From: Arthrobacter celericrescens
Lineage (GTDB): Bacteria > Actinomycetota > Actinomycetes > Actinomycetales > Micrococcaceae
Length of the DNA: 60,360 nucleotides
NCBI RefSeq assembly: GCF_003614925.1
Contig: NZ_QYLP01000095.1
Location: 1-60,360 of the forward strand
Direction of reading: 5' to 3'
This document shows positions 1-8,981 of the stretch, one piece after another (position 1 is the stretch's first letter; each line of letters opens with the position of its first letter). Position numbers and translations under genes: made by a program. The notes beneath the pieces are model-generated. The model saw only the letters and a program-made list of their open reading frames with translations. It was not told where the DNA came from and made no database searches.

Positions 1-29
1 CCCGTCACCTTCCAGTGGAAGGTGACGGG
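1..29 (-). terminator. Hairpin terminator downstream of pckG
   Basis: The first 29 bases form a near-perfect hairpin whose arms start CCCGTCACCTTCCA and pair over 14 bases around a single central base. It lies 39 bases past the pckG stop codon on the minus strand, where a terminator is expected. The sequence beyond it is outside the window, so a T-run cannot be checked. Confidence 0.6.
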
Positions 30-67
30 CCGCCGTCGCCTTAAGGACGCCGTTGTCCCTAAGAGGT

Positions 68-1894
68 CTAGGCCAGTCGGCTCTTCAACCCGTCCAGCTC
101 GGCCTGCAGTGCCTCGGGAAGGGACCCGCCGAACTTGGCGAACCATTCCTCAATGGAGGCCAGTTCGGTCTCCCATTCGGCAGCATCCACGCGGACAGCC
201 GCTTCGACCTCGGCCGGGGTCATGTCCAGGCCTTCCAGGTCGACGGACTCACCGGTCGGAACAAAACCGATGGGGGTTTCGACGGCGTCGGCCTTGCCTT
301 CGATCCGCTCGATGGCCCACTTCAGCACACGCGAGTTGTCCCCGAAGCCCGGCCAGGCGAAGCCGCCCTCGGCCGTGCGGCGGAACCAGTTCACCAGGAA
401 GATCTTCGGCAGCTTCTCCGGGTTGGCCTTGGCGGACAGGTTCACCCAGTGGTTCAGGTAGTCACCTGCGTCGTAGCCGATGAACGGCAGCATGGCCATG
501 GGGTCGCGGCGAACAACGCCGACGGCACCGGCAGCGGCAGCCGTGGTCTCCGAAGACAGCGTGGAACCCATGAAGATGCCGTTGGACCAGTCGCGGGCCT
601 CGGTGACCAGCGGAATGGTGGTCTTGCGACGGCCGCCGAAGAGGATCGCGTCAACCTTCACACCCTCCGGAGCGAAGTATTCCGGTGCCAGCATGTCGAT
701 CTGGTCGATCGGCGTGCAGAAACGGGAGTTCGGGTGCGCGGCGGGGCGGCCGGACTCGGGGGTCCAGTCGTTGCCCTGCCAGTCGGTGAGGTGCGCCGGG
801 GTTTCCTCGGTCATGCCTTCCCACCACACACCGCCGTCGTCAGTGAGAGCCACATTGGTGAAAATGCTGTTGCCCTTGGCGATGGCGCGCATGGCGTTGG
901 GGTTGGTTCCCCAGCCGGTGCCGGGAGCAACGCCGAACAGGCCGGCCTCAGGGTTGACGGCACGGAGTTCGCCGTCCTTGCCGAAACGCATCCAGTTGAT
1001 GTCGTCGCCCAGGGTCTCGGCCTTCCAACCCTTGATGGTGGGATCCAGGAGGGCAAGGTTGGTCTTGCCGCAGGCGGACGGGAAGGCCGCGGCTACGTGG
1101 TAGACCTTCTGCTCAGGCGAGGTGAGCTTGAGGATGAGCATGTGCTCGGCCAGCCAGCCTTCGTCGCGCGCCATGACAGAGGCGATGCGCAGCGAGTAGC
1201 ACTTCTTGCCCAGGAGGGCGTTTCCGCCGTAGCCGGAACCGAAGGACCAGATGGAGCGCTCCTCCGGGAAGTGCACGATCCACTTCTCCGGGCTGCACGG
1301 CCAGGCGACGTCCTTCTGTCCCGGCTCAAGCGGTGCACCCACGGAGTGCAGGGCCGGCACGAAGAACGCGTCGGTCTGGGTGATGCGGTTAAGCACGTCG
1401 GTTCCGATGCGGGCCATGATGCGCATCGAGGCCACAACGTAGGCGGAGTCGGTGATCTCAACGCCGAACTTGGGATCCTCGGCGTCGAGGTGCCCCATGA
1501 CGAAGGGGATGACGTACATGGTGCGGCCGCGCATGGAGCCGGCGAACAGCCCGCGCAGCTTCTGCTTCATCTCGGCCGGGGCCATCCAGTTGTTGGTGAA
1601 GCCTGCGTCGCGCTCGTTCTCGGAGCAGATGAAGGTCTGCTCTTCGACGCGGGCAACGTCTGCCGGATCGGAGAACGCCGCGAAGGAGTTCGGGAAGGTC
1701 TCCGGGTTCAGCGGCTTCAGCGTGCCGGCTGCGACGAGTTCCTCGGTCAGGGTCTTGTATTCGCCCTCGCTGCCGTCCACCCAGTGGATGCGGTCAGGCT
1801 GGGTGAGTTCTGCAACTTCTTCAACCCAGGCCAGCAGGCGTGCGTGCGTAGTGGGTGCCTTCTCAAGCAGCGGCAGTCGCGCCAGGTCGCCCAT
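68..1894 (-). CDS. pckG: Phosphoenolpyruvate carboxykinase (GTP)
   Basis: Interconverts oxaloacetate and phosphoenolpyruvate using GTP, the main gluconeogenic entry point from the TCA cycle; cytosolic. The 608-residue length is normal for the GTP-type family and clearly different from the ATP-type enzyme. The phosphate-binding loop with the reactive cysteine (FPSACGKTN, residues about 271-279) and the following DDINWMRFG motif (about 297-305) are intact, as are FGGRRKTT and the N-terminal substrate region around [11 protein letters not shown]. The ATG at 1894 is preceded by an AAGGGA ribosome binding site. It is a single-gene unit ending in a hairpin at 1-29. Identification is secure from motifs and full length. 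Confidence 0.97.
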   Translation of the reverse strand: MGDLARLPLLEKAPTTHARLLAWVEEVAELTQPDRIHWVDGSEGEYKTLTEELVAAGTLKPLNPETFPNSFAAFSDPADVARVEEQTFICSENERDAGFTNNWMAPAEMKQKLRGLFAGSMRGRTMYVIPFVMGHLDAEDPKFGVEITDSAYVVASMRIMARIGTDVLNRITQTDAFFVPALHSVGAPLEPGQKDVAWPCSPEKWIVHFPEERSIWSFGSGYGGNALLGKKCYSLRIASVMARDEGWLAEHMLILKLTSPEQKVYHVAAAFPSACGKTNLALLDPTIKGWKAETLGDDINWMRFGKDGELRAVNPEAGLFGVAPGTGWGTNPNAMRAIAKGNSIFTNVALTDDGGVWWEGMTEETPAHLTDWQGNDWTPESGRPAAHPNSRFCTPIDQIDMLAPEYFAPEGVKVDAILFGGRRKTTIPLVTEARDWSNGIFMGSTLSSETTAAAAGAVGVVRRDPMAMLPFIGYDAGDYLNHWVNLSAKANPEKLPKIFLVNWFRRTAEGGFAWPGFGDNSRVLKWAIERIEGKADAVETPIGFVPTGESVDLEGLDMTPAEVEAAVRVDAAEWETELASIEEWFAKFGGSLPEALQAELDGLKSRLA

Positions 1895-2189
1895 TGCGGT
1901 TCCCTTCGTCGGGGTCAGTGGTGTGTCCTAAATGCTAGGTCTCGCGGAGTAGACCATTTCGGCTTAGGACGTGGGACCTCATGGGCCTTTCGGAGCAAAA
2001 GCCCGGAAAATCAACGATTGTGACCCAAAAACCGGCGATTTTAGTGAGCAAGGTCACATAGACCGGTATAGTCGGCCAGATTACACGCCCTCGATTTGGC
2101 GGATGGGCCGATCTCGCGTAAAGTTTATTGAGGTTCGGGGGGCGAGCGAAAAAGCGAAGCCCACGAACCAAAGTGTGAAAGCACAGAAT
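1895..2189. other. Intergenic region between pckG and tRNA-Arg
   Basis: About 295 bases without a gene, holding the promoter regions of pckG (minus) and tRNA-Arg (plus). On the minus strand a TAGCAT hexamer at 1932-1937 is a possible -10 element for pckG, but its -35 partner is weak. No open frame here looks coding. Confidence 0.4.
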
Positions 2190-2263
<74 letters not shown>

Positions 2264-2268
2264 CAGAC

Positions 2269-2305
2269 AAGGCCCGTACCGCTTCGGCGGTACGGGCCTT
2301 TTTCT
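2269..2305 (+). terminator. Rho-independent terminator of tRNA-Arg
   Basis: Arms AAGGCCCGTACCGC and GCGGTACGGGCCTT close a TTCG tetraloop and are followed by a T-rich run, a textbook intrinsic terminator starting six bases after the tRNA. Confidence 0.93.
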
Positions 2306-2441
2306 TTTTCTGCCGTTCTTTTTTCGTCACAGAGCGCCCTGAACGCCCGGTCGGTCGGTAAAGGCAGCGATCCATCAATAGCGTGGGAGCAGGCCGCGGA
2401 CGGCGCGGCCGGGAAGCCACCTAGAGAACGGAGACCTGGCC

Positions 2442-3701
2442 ATGACCGAGGCACTCCCCCACACCGGCGCCGCGCTCACCGCCGCCCTCAACGGACAACT
2501 CAGCGAGGACCTCCGTGGCCGGATGCACGCAATGTACAAGCATCTGCATGCCAATCCCGAGCTCTCCATGCAGGAACACGACACGGCCCGCTTCATCGCG
2601 GAGCGGCTTGATGCCCTCGGCATCGGCAACTTCGCCTGCGGCGGCACCGGCGTCGTGGGAGTGCTGCGCAACGGCGACGGACCGGTGGTCGGCTTCCGCG
2701 CGGACACCGACGGCCTGCCGATCCTCGAAGCCACCGGCCTCGACTACGCCAGCACGGCACGTGGCGTGATGGCCGACGGCACCGAGGTGCCCGTGATGCA
2801 CGGCTGCGGCCACGACACCCACGTCACCACGCTCCTGGCGGCGGCCGAACTGCTCGCCGGCGCCCCGGAGTCATGGAGCGGCACGATCGTCTTCATCTTC
2901 CAGCCGGGCGAGGAAACCGCCGCCGGGGCGCAGGCCATGATCGACGACGGGATCTGGGACAAGGCTCCGCGGCCGGAAATCATCTACGGCCAGCACGTCA
3001 TGGGCAACGAGGCCGGGACCATCAACATCAGCATCGGCAACGCCATGGCGATGGCCGATTCCCTGAAGGTCACGGTCTTAGGCCGGCAGTCCCACGGTTC
3101 GCAGCCCCAAGTGGCCATCGACCCGATCGTCCTCGGCGCCCAGATGGTGCTGCGGCTCCAGACGATCGTGTCCCGCGAGGTCCACCCGCTGAAGGCCGCA
3201 GTGGTCACCGTGGGCACCTTCCACGCCGGCCTCAAGGAGAACATCATCCCGGCCACTGCGGAGTTCACGCTGAACATCCGCACCCTGGAGCCGGAGGTCC
3301 GTGCCCAGGTCCTGGCGGCGGTCCGCAGGATCATCCTGGCCGAGGCCGAAGCGTCCGGGGCGCCGCAGCCGGAGATCGCGGAGCTCTACACCTTCCCTCG
3401 CAACTACAACGAGCCCGCCGACACCGAGGAACTCATCACGGCCTTCCGCGCGGTACTGGGCGAAGACAAAGTGGCACTGGTGGAGCCGATGATGGGCAGC
3501 GAAGACTTCGGCGCCTTCGCCGAGGCGATCGGGGTGCCGTCCGTGTACTGGATGTTCGGCGGCATGAGCCGGGAAGTCCTCGACTCCGGCGAGCCCGTGC
3601 CGATGAACCATTCGCCCTTCTTCGCCCCGGTGATCGAGCCGACGCTGGGCACCGGTGTGCGGGCCGCCCTGGCGGCCATCCTGTCCAAACTCGGGAAGTA
3701 G
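2442..3701 (+). CDS. M20D-family amidohydrolase (N-acyl amino acid / peptide amidase)
   Basis: A 419-residue metal-dependent amidohydrolase of the M20D (HipO/AmaA, IAA-amino-acid hydrolase-like) family, expected to remove acyl groups from amino acids or small peptides in the cytosol. Metal-binding and catalytic motifs are visible: GCGHDTH (121-127), QPGEE (154-158), YGQHV (His about 185) and the C-terminal MMGSEDFGAF. The dimerisation insert lies between them, with the conserved SHGSQP segment. The ATG has GGAGA eight bases upstream. Exact substrate cannot be read from sequence. The next gene, on the other strand, is a FadR-type regulator that might or might not control it. Confidence 0.9.
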   Translation: MTEALPHTGAALTAALNGQLSEDLRGRMHAMYKHLHANPELSMQEHDTARFIAERLDALGIGNFACGGTGVVGVLRNGDGPVVGFRADTDGLPILEATGLDYASTARGVMADGTEVPVMHGCGHDTHVTTLLAAAELLAGAPESWSGTIVFIFQPGEETAAGAQAMIDDGIWDKAPRPEIIYGQHVMGNEAGTINISIGNAMAMADSLKVTVLGRQSHGSQPQVAIDPIVLGAQMVLRLQTIVSREVHPLKAAVVTVGTFHAGLKENIIPATAEFTLNIRTLEPEVRAQVLAAVRRIILAEAEASGAPQPEIAELYTFPRNYNEPADTEELITAFRAVLGEDKVALVEPMMGSEDFGAFAEAIGVPSVYWMFGGMSREVLDSGEPVPMNHSPFFAPVIEPTLGTGVRAALAAILSKLGK

Positions 3702-3766
3702 TACGACGGCGGGTGCCCGGCCCCGGGCGCCCGGCCCGCCGCCGTCGGGCAAGCTGAAGGCCCGCC

Positions 3767-4495
3767 TCAGCGGCCGGCGACCAGCGCGCCGATCTTCGCC
3801 CGTAGTTCCTCGAAACGGGACGCCAACAGCCCGCCCGCGGCCGCGGCGTCCCCGGCCGCGACGGCGTCGTAGATCTTCCGGTGCAGCGCGGCCACGGCCG
3901 CGGCATCGTCCGTGGCGGGACCTGCCTCCAGTTGGATCTTGCGGTGGACCTTCCCGAAAACGCCGAGCAACTGCTGCAGCAGCTCGTTGCCGAGGGGTTC
4001 GAACAGGCGGCGGTGGAATTCGGCGTCGGCCGCGGCGGAGTGTTCGCCCGCCTGGGCCAGCTGCTCCAGGTGTTCGACGGCTTCAGCCAGCCGCTCCAGG
4101 TGGCCGGGCGTGCTCGCGGCGACCGCGGCCGGAAGGAGTCCCGTTTCCAGGGCCTGCCGGATGCCGAGAAGCTGCAGGGCATCCTCGCCGTTCTGGCGCA
4201 GTGACAGCCGCCCGCGGAACATCAGTCCTTCGGCCAGGGCATCGAAATTTGTGGGCGCGACGAACATGCCGAAGCCATGGCGGATCTCAATCACGCCCAT
4301 CGCCTGCAGGACCTTGAGCGATTCCCGGAGTGTGTTCCGGCCGACGCCCAGCGAGGCGGCGAGTTCGTTCTCGGTGGGCAGGGGGTCCCCGGCTTCGAGT
4401 TCCCGTTCGAGGATGAGGTCCATGATGTCCGATTGCAGGGCCCTGAGCCGGGACTGCGCGCCATACCGTGCCTGCCGAGCCATGCCCGATTCCAC
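3767..4495 (-). CDS. GntR-family transcriptional regulator (FadR subfamily)
   Basis: A 242-residue regulator with an N-terminal GntR winged helix (about 15-80, including LPTENELAASLGVGRNTLRESL) and an all-helical FCD ligand-binding domain at the C terminus. FCD regulators usually sense carboxylic acids or sugar acids. The GTG at 4495 follows GGGGAG with five bases spacing; an ATG at 4483 is a possible alternative. It is divergent from the flavoprotein gene at 4693 across about 200 bases, so that gene is the more likely target than the convergent amidohydrolase. The effector is unknown. Confidence 0.88.
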   Translation of the reverse strand: MESGMARQARYGAQSRLRALQSDIMDLILERELEAGDPLPTENELAASLGVGRNTLRESLKVLQAMGVIEIRHGFGMFVAPTNFDALAEGLMFRGRLSLRQNGEDALQLLGIRQALETGLLPAAVAASTPGHLERLAEAVEHLEQLAQAGEHSAAADAEFHRRLFEPLGNELLQQLLGVFGKVHRKIQLEAGPATDDAAAVAALHRKIYDAVAAGDAAAAGGLLASRFEELRAKIGALVAGR

Positions 4496-4692
4496 CCTTG
4501 CTCCCCTCGCAGTCCGGACTTCGTTCGGGCGGTCCGCGGGTGCGGGTCCGGACCAGTCCGGTGACGGTGTTGAAGCGAGCTTAGTGCGCCGTACCCGCCC
4601 AGCTCAAGACAATATCGGATGTCCCACCTCCGCCCGGAAAACAGCCCGCGGCCCCGGATACCGCGGAGAAAGGACAGGCGTAGGCTTCTCTC

Positions 4693-6162
4693 ATGACTGA
4701 GGAGCGCTCCCGGGAATTCGACGTCATCGTGATCGGTGCAGGAGCCGCCGGCGAAAACGTCGCCGACCGCGTCATCCGGGGAGGCCTCACCGCAGCGATC
4801 GTCGAATCCGAACTGGTGGGCGGGGAATGCTCCTACTGGGCCTGCATCCCGTCGAAGGCCCTGCTCCGGCCGGGGACCGCCCTGCATGTCGCCCAGTCCG
4901 TCCCCGGCGCGGCCGATTCAGTCACGAAGGTCCTGGACCCTGCGCCCGTGCTGAAGTACCGGGACTACTTCACCAACCGGTGGCAGGACGACGGCGGCGT
5001 CCGGTGGCTCTCCGAGACCGGGATCGAGCTGGTGCGGGGCGTCGCCCGCATCACCGGCCCGCGCGAGGTCCAGGTGGACGGAGTGGACGGCAACAGTTAC
5101 GCGCTCAAGGCGCGGCACGCCGTCGTCATAGCCACCGGCTCAACCCCCGTCATCCCGGACATTCCCGGGCTCCGTTCGGCCCCGTACTGGACGACCCGCG
5201 GCGCCACCTCGGCCCGTGAAGTCCCCGAACGCTTTGTGGTGCTGGGCGGCGGGGTTGCCGGGGTGGAACTCGCGCAGGCCTTTGCCCGGCTGGGATCGCA
5301 GGTCTCGGTGGTGGCCCGCGGCCGGCTGCTCAGCGCCTTCCCGGAAGAGGCGGCGGAGCTGGTGGCCGCCGGGCTGCGGGCCGACGGCGTCACCCTCCAC
5401 ACGGGGACCGCAGTCCTCAGCGTCCGCACCAACGACCAGTCCTTCTCCGTCACCCTCGACGACGGCAAGGTCCTTGACGCCGACAAGCTCCTAGTAGCGA
5501 CAGGCCGCAGGCCTTCCCTGGACAACCTGGGGCTGGAAAGTGTGGGGCTCGCCGAAGCGGAGGACGACGACGGCCCGCCGGCGGTGCGGATCAGCACCGA
5601 TTCGACCGGGCTGGTGGAGGGGGCCGCGAGCGACGGAACCAGCGGGCTCTGGCTGTACGCGGCGGGCGACGCCGCGGGGACCCCGCTGCTGACCCACCAG
5701 GGGAAGTACAGTGCGCGGGCAACGGGCGACGCAATCGTGGCCCGGTCCGAGGGGAAGCTGCACCGCGCCCCCAAGCCGTGGAGCCACGTCACCACCACGG
5801 CCAACGAGCATGCGGTGCCCAGCGTGGTCTTCACGGATCCCGAGGTGGCGAGCGTCGGCCTGAACCTGGGCCAGGCACAGGAGCGAGGACTCCGGGCCGG
5901 CACGGTTGAACTGCCCATCAACGTCTCGGGCTCGCAGCTGTACGCGGAGAACTACAAGGGGTGGGCGCAACTGGTGGTGGACGAGGACAGGCGCGTGCTG
6001 CTCGGCGCCACGTTCGCGGGACCCGGGGTGGCGGAACTGCTGCACGGGGCCACGATCGCGATCGTGGGCGAGGTGCCCTTGGAGCGGCTGTGGCATGCGG
6101 TGCCGTCCTTCCCCACCCTCAGCGAAGTGTGGTTGCGGCTCCTGGAAAAGTACGGCCTGTGA
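4693..6162 (+). CDS. FAD-dependent pyridine nucleotide-disulfide oxidoreductase (lipoamide dehydrogenase-like)
   Basis: A 489-residue two-dinucleotide-fold flavoprotein: FAD GxGxxG motif at 15-20, redox-active cysteine pair in GGECSYWAC (Cys46 and Cys51), NAD(P) site around GGGVAGVELAQ, a second FAD motif ending in YAAGDAAG, and a C-terminal dimerisation domain. The canonical C-terminal motif HPTLSE reads FPTLSE here (about 473-478), so the catalytic His that acts as base in lipoamide dehydrogenase and mercuric reductase is a Phe. It therefore probably is not a standard dihydrolipoamide dehydrogenase and may be a quinone or other disulfide reductase. No E2/E3 partner genes lie nearby. Confidence 0.85.
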   Translation: MTEERSREFDVIVIGAGAAGENVADRVIRGGLTAAIVESELVGGECSYWACIPSKALLRPGTALHVAQSVPGAADSVTKVLDPAPVLKYRDYFTNRWQDDGGVRWLSETGIELVRGVARITGPREVQVDGVDGNSYALKARHAVVIATGSTPVIPDIPGLRSAPYWTTRGATSAREVPERFVVLGGGVAGVELAQAFARLGSQVSVVARGRLLSAFPEEAAELVAAGLRADGVTLHTGTAVLSVRTNDQSFSVTLDDGKVLDADKLLVATGRRPSLDNLGLESVGLAEAEDDDGPPAVRISTDSTGLVEGAASDGTSGLWLYAAGDAAGTPLLTHQGKYSARATGDAIVARSEGKLHRAPKPWSHVTTTANEHAVPSVVFTDPEVASVGLNLGQAQERGLRAGTVELPINVSGSQLYAENYKGWAQLVVDEDRRVLLGATFAGPGVAELLHGATIAIVGEVPLERLWHAVPSFPTLSEVWLRLLEKYGL

Positions 6163-6164
6163 GC

Positions 6165-6196
6165 TCTATTTGAACTGACTAGTCAGTTCAAATAGA
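6165..6196. promoter_or_regulatory. Perfect 32-bp palindromic operator (TetR type)
   Basis: Bases 6165-6196 read identically on both strands, with each half spelling TCTATTTGAACTGACT and centred on the CT|AG at 6180/6181. It begins two bases after the flavoprotein stop codon and sits upstream of the operon whose last gene encodes a TetR regulator. The core TGACTAGTCA is typical of TetR-family operators. It covers the promoter spacer and -35 entirely, so binding would block RNA polymerase. Confidence 0.85.
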
Positions 6197-6198
6197 AT
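6170..6198 (+). promoter_or_regulatory. Sigma-70-type promoter inside the palindrome
   Basis: TTGAAC (6170-6175), a 17-base spacer, and TAGAAT (6193-6198) form a near-consensus vegetative promoter. Start of transcription would fall near 6205, leaving a short leader before the GTG at 6232. Confidence 0.8.
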
Positions 6199-6231
6199 GG
6201 TGGTGACATCAGGCTCTCGAAAGGTCCATCG

Positions 6232-6948
6232 GTGCTCACCGCACAGGAACTCCAGATCAACGGCCACCGCGCCGACCTCCTGCCGCCCACCTCCCTCGAA
6301 ATCCGCCGCGGCAGCCTTCTGCTTGCCAGCGGGGACGGGCAGGAGCAGCGCACCGCCCTCGCCCTCGCACTCAGCGGCCGGATGAAGCCGGGAAGCGGCA
6401 TTCTCCGCTGGGACGGCAACTCCAAGACCAAGAGGATCCGCTCGGCGAGCGCACTGCTTGACTCCCCCGGCGTCAACGAACCCGAACAGCACCTCAGCGT
6501 GGGGGACCTCGTCACCGAGGACCTCGCCCTCATCCCGCGGCGCTACCGTGGCGCCCTGCTGAGCAAGCCCTGGCTCAAGGTGAACAGCTTCGAAGACATC
6601 GCCGATCTGTGGATCGAGCAGCTCCCCGCGGCGCGGCGCCTCGAACTGCTGACCGCCCTCGCGCTCGCGGACCCCGCCGTCGATCTCCTCGTGCTCGACT
6701 CCCCGGACCGGCACAGCTCCGATCCTGCGGACTGGCTCCCTCGCCTTGGGCAACTGGCGCACGACGCCGGGCGGCCGCTCGCCGTCGTCGCGGTCGTTTC
6801 CGCCCTCCCGGACGGCTGGGGCGGCGCCACCGCCACGATCGGCAATGCCGTGCCGGAGCCTGCCGAGGAAACAGACACCGCACCCGGCGCGGCGGACGCC
6901 ACTCCGGAAGTACCCGAGACTGAAACCCTGCAAAGGACTGCACCGTGA
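6232..6948 (+). CDS. Degenerate ABC-ATPase-like protein
   Basis: A 238-residue protein with the overall layout of an ABC-transporter ATP-binding subunit but with the key residues gone. The segment SLEIRRGSLLLASGDGQEQR matches the beta-strand and P-loop region, yet the Walker A Lys is Gln. The signature LSGGQ is replaced by LPAAR, and Walker B reads LLVLDSPD, lacking the catalytic Glu. A Pro/Glu-rich tail follows. The GTG start has AAAGG seven bases upstream. It is the first gene of an operon overlapping the YhgE/Pip gene (GTGA). It probably does not hydrolyse ATP by the usual mechanism; a structural or regulatory partner of the membrane protein is an inference. Confidence 0.75.
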   Translation: MLTAQELQINGHRADLLPPTSLEIRRGSLLLASGDGQEQRTALALALSGRMKPGSGILRWDGNSKTKRIRSASALLDSPGVNEPEQHLSVGDLVTEDLALIPRRYRGALLSKPWLKVNSFEDIADLWIEQLPAARRLELLTALALADPAVDLLVLDSPDRHSSDPADWLPRLGQLAHDAGRPLAVVAVVSALPDGWGGATATIGNAVPEPAEETDTAPGAADATPEVPETETLQRTAP

Positions 6949-8981
6949 CTGTTCTGCGGCTGGCCCGCTCCGAACTCAAGCGCATGACCGGCGGACTGCT
7001 GCCCAAACTGACCATCCTTGCCCTGACCATGGTTCCGCTGCTTTACGGTGCGGTGTACTTGTACGCGAACTGGGACCCGTACGGAAACCTGGACAAGATC
7101 GACGCCGCCCTCGTGGTGCAGGACGCCGGCGCCAGGTCCTCAGACGGCACAGAACTGCAGGCCGGCCACAAGGTTGCGGATTCGCTCGTGGAGGGCCATG
7201 TCTTCAACTGGCAGCAGGTGGACACCGCAGAGGAGGCCGACGCCGGGGTGCAGGGCGGCAAGTACGCCTTCGCCCTGAAGATCCCGAAGGACTTCTCGGC
7301 CAACCTCGTCTCGCCTGGCAGCTTCGACGCCGCCAACCAGGCGATGCTCAACGTGACCACGAACGACGCCAACAACTACCTGCTCAGCACCATCGTGGAC
7401 AAGCTCACCGCCGCCGTGCACTCCACGGTGGCCAAGGAAGTGGGCGAGGAAACGGCCAACCAGCTCCTCACGGGTTTCGGCACCATCCACGCCCAGATCG
7501 TCAAGGCCGCCGACGGGGCAGCCAAGCTGGCGGACGGCGTCGGGCAGCTCAGCTCGGGCGCGGCCACCCTGCATGACGGCACCAGCCAGCTGCGCAGCGG
7601 CACCGGCGAGCTCGTGGCCGGGCAAACCAAGCTGCGCGACGGCGCGAACCAGCTCAACGCCGGGGTGGGCCAGCTCAGCGCCGGCCTGTCCGAACTCAAG
7701 GACAAGACCGCCGGCCTCCCGGCGGATTCGCAGAAGCTCGCCGACGGCGCCGCACAGGTGGCCGCCGGAAACGCGCAGTTGAACGCGAAGGTGCAGGACG
7801 TCGTCGGGCAGCTGGAAGCGTTCGACGCCGGAGCGCGGAACCGCGTGATCGCCGCCAACCAGCGGCTGATGGACGCCGGAGTCATCGACCAAGCGCAGGC
7901 GGACAAGATCCTCGCCGACTACGACACCGCGGCAGCCTCGGCCCCGGTCACTGACGCGAAGGCGAAGATCGCCGCCGACGCCGCGAAGATCCAGCAACTC
8001 TCGGACGGCTCGGCAGCGGTGAGCGCCGGAGCCGCTAAGCTCGCCGGCGCGACCCCCTCCCTGACCGGGGCGATCGGCCAGGCCTCCACGGGCGCCGGCC
8101 AGCTCAGCGCCGGAGCCGCCACCCTCGCCGCGGGGCAGCAGACGGCGCTGGACGGAGCCTCCGCCCTGGCGGACGGTGCCGCGAAACTCGACGACGGCGC
8201 CGCCCGGCTCGCCAGCGGCGCCGCCACCGCCGCGGACGGTTCGCGCACCCTGGCGGACGAACTGGCCAAGGGTGCCGGGAAGATCCCGAACCCGGACGAC
8301 GCGCAGAAGAGCGAAGTCTCCAAGGTGATCGCCGACCCCGTGGCGGTGAACAACGTTTCGCAAGCCGAGGCCGGGTCCTACGGCGCCGGGCTCGCGCCGT
8401 TCTTCCTGACCCTTGCCCTGTGGATCGGCGTGTTCATGCTGGTGCAGGCCATGCGGCCCATCACCCGGCGGGCGCTGGCCTCGAACGCGCCTTCGTGGAA
8501 GATCGCCGTGGGCGGCTGGCTGCCGTTCTTCGCGGTGTCCGTGCTGCAGGCCAGCATCCTGACGCTCGTGGTGAATTTCGGGCTCGGGCTGCACCCGGCG
8601 CATCCGGTGCTGATGTGGCTGTTCATGCTGGCCGCAGCGATGGCGTTCAGCGCGATCATCCAGGGTGTGGTGGCCCTGCTCGGCACGCCCGGAAAATTCG
8701 TGGTGCTGATCCTCCTGGTGCTGCAGCTGGTGTCCTCCGGCGGCACCTTCCCCTGGCAGACCATCCCGGAACCGCTGCACGTGGTGCACCAGATCATGCC
8801 GATGGGCTATGTTGTCACGGGCATGCGGCACCTGGTCTACGGCGGTGACCTCTCGATGATCCTGCCCACGGCGTTCGGGCTGCTTGGCTACACTTTGCTG
8901 GGCGCGGTCTTGTCCACCCTGGCCGTCCGCAAGCACAAGTACTGGACCCTGAAGACCCTGAAGCCGGAGATCGCCGTATGA
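6945..8981 (+). CDS. YhgE/Pip-domain membrane protein
   Basis: A 678-residue membrane protein of the YhgE/Pip family (ABC-2-like fold, related to phage-infection protein and type VII-associated proteins). One transmembrane helix lies near residues 21-41, followed by a large extracytoplasmic region with repeated motifs of the type xLxxGAxxLxxG (about 185-450) that suggest a long helical stalk, then about five membrane helices (roughly 480-650). The start codon overlaps the upstream stop (GTGA), and its own stop overlaps the TetR start (ATGA), so all three are translationally coupled. The family's biochemical role is unsettled; transport of lipids or export of small molecules are possibilities. 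Confidence 0.87.
   Translation: MTVLRLARSELKRMTGGLLPKLTILALTMVPLLYGAVYLYANWDPYGNLDKIDAALVVQDAGARSSDGTELQAGHKVADSLVEGHVFNWQQVDTAEEADAGVQGGKYAFALKIPKDFSANLVSPGSFDAANQAMLNVTTNDANNYLLSTIVDKLTAAVHSTVAKEVGEETANQLLTGFGTIHAQIVKAADGAAKLADGVGQLSSGAATLHDGTSQLRSGTGELVAGQTKLRDGANQLNAGVGQLSAGLSELKDKTAGLPADSQKLADGAAQVAAGNAQLNAKVQDVVGQLEAFDAGARNRVIAANQRLMDAGVIDQAQADKILADYDTAAASAPVTDAKAKIAADAAKIQQLSDGSAAVSAGAAKLAGATPSLTGAIGQASTGAGQLSAGAATLAAGQQTALDGASALADGAAKLDDGAARLASGAATAADGSRTLADELAKGAGKIPNPDDAQKSEVSKVIADPVAVNNVSQAEAGSYGAGLAPFFLTLALWIGVFMLVQAMRPITRRALASNAPSWKIAVGGWLPFFAVSVLQASILTLVVNFGLGLHPAHPVLMWLFMLAAAMAFSAIIQGVVALLGTPGKFVVLILLVLQLVSSGGTFPWQTIPEPLHVVHQIMPMGYVVTGMRHLVYGGDLSMILPTAFGLLGYTLLGAVLSTLAVRKHKYWTLKTLKPEIAV

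Noticed and set aside
53..2023. Long plus-strand open frame opposite pckG
   Set aside because: It is the antisense of the well-supported pckG gene and its composition (many Gly/Val/His/Arg) is typical of shadow frames in high-GC DNA.
2031..2090. CRP-like TGTGA and GGTCACA words upstream of pckG
   Set aside because: The two words are not arranged as an inverted pair with six-base spacing, so I do not call a site.
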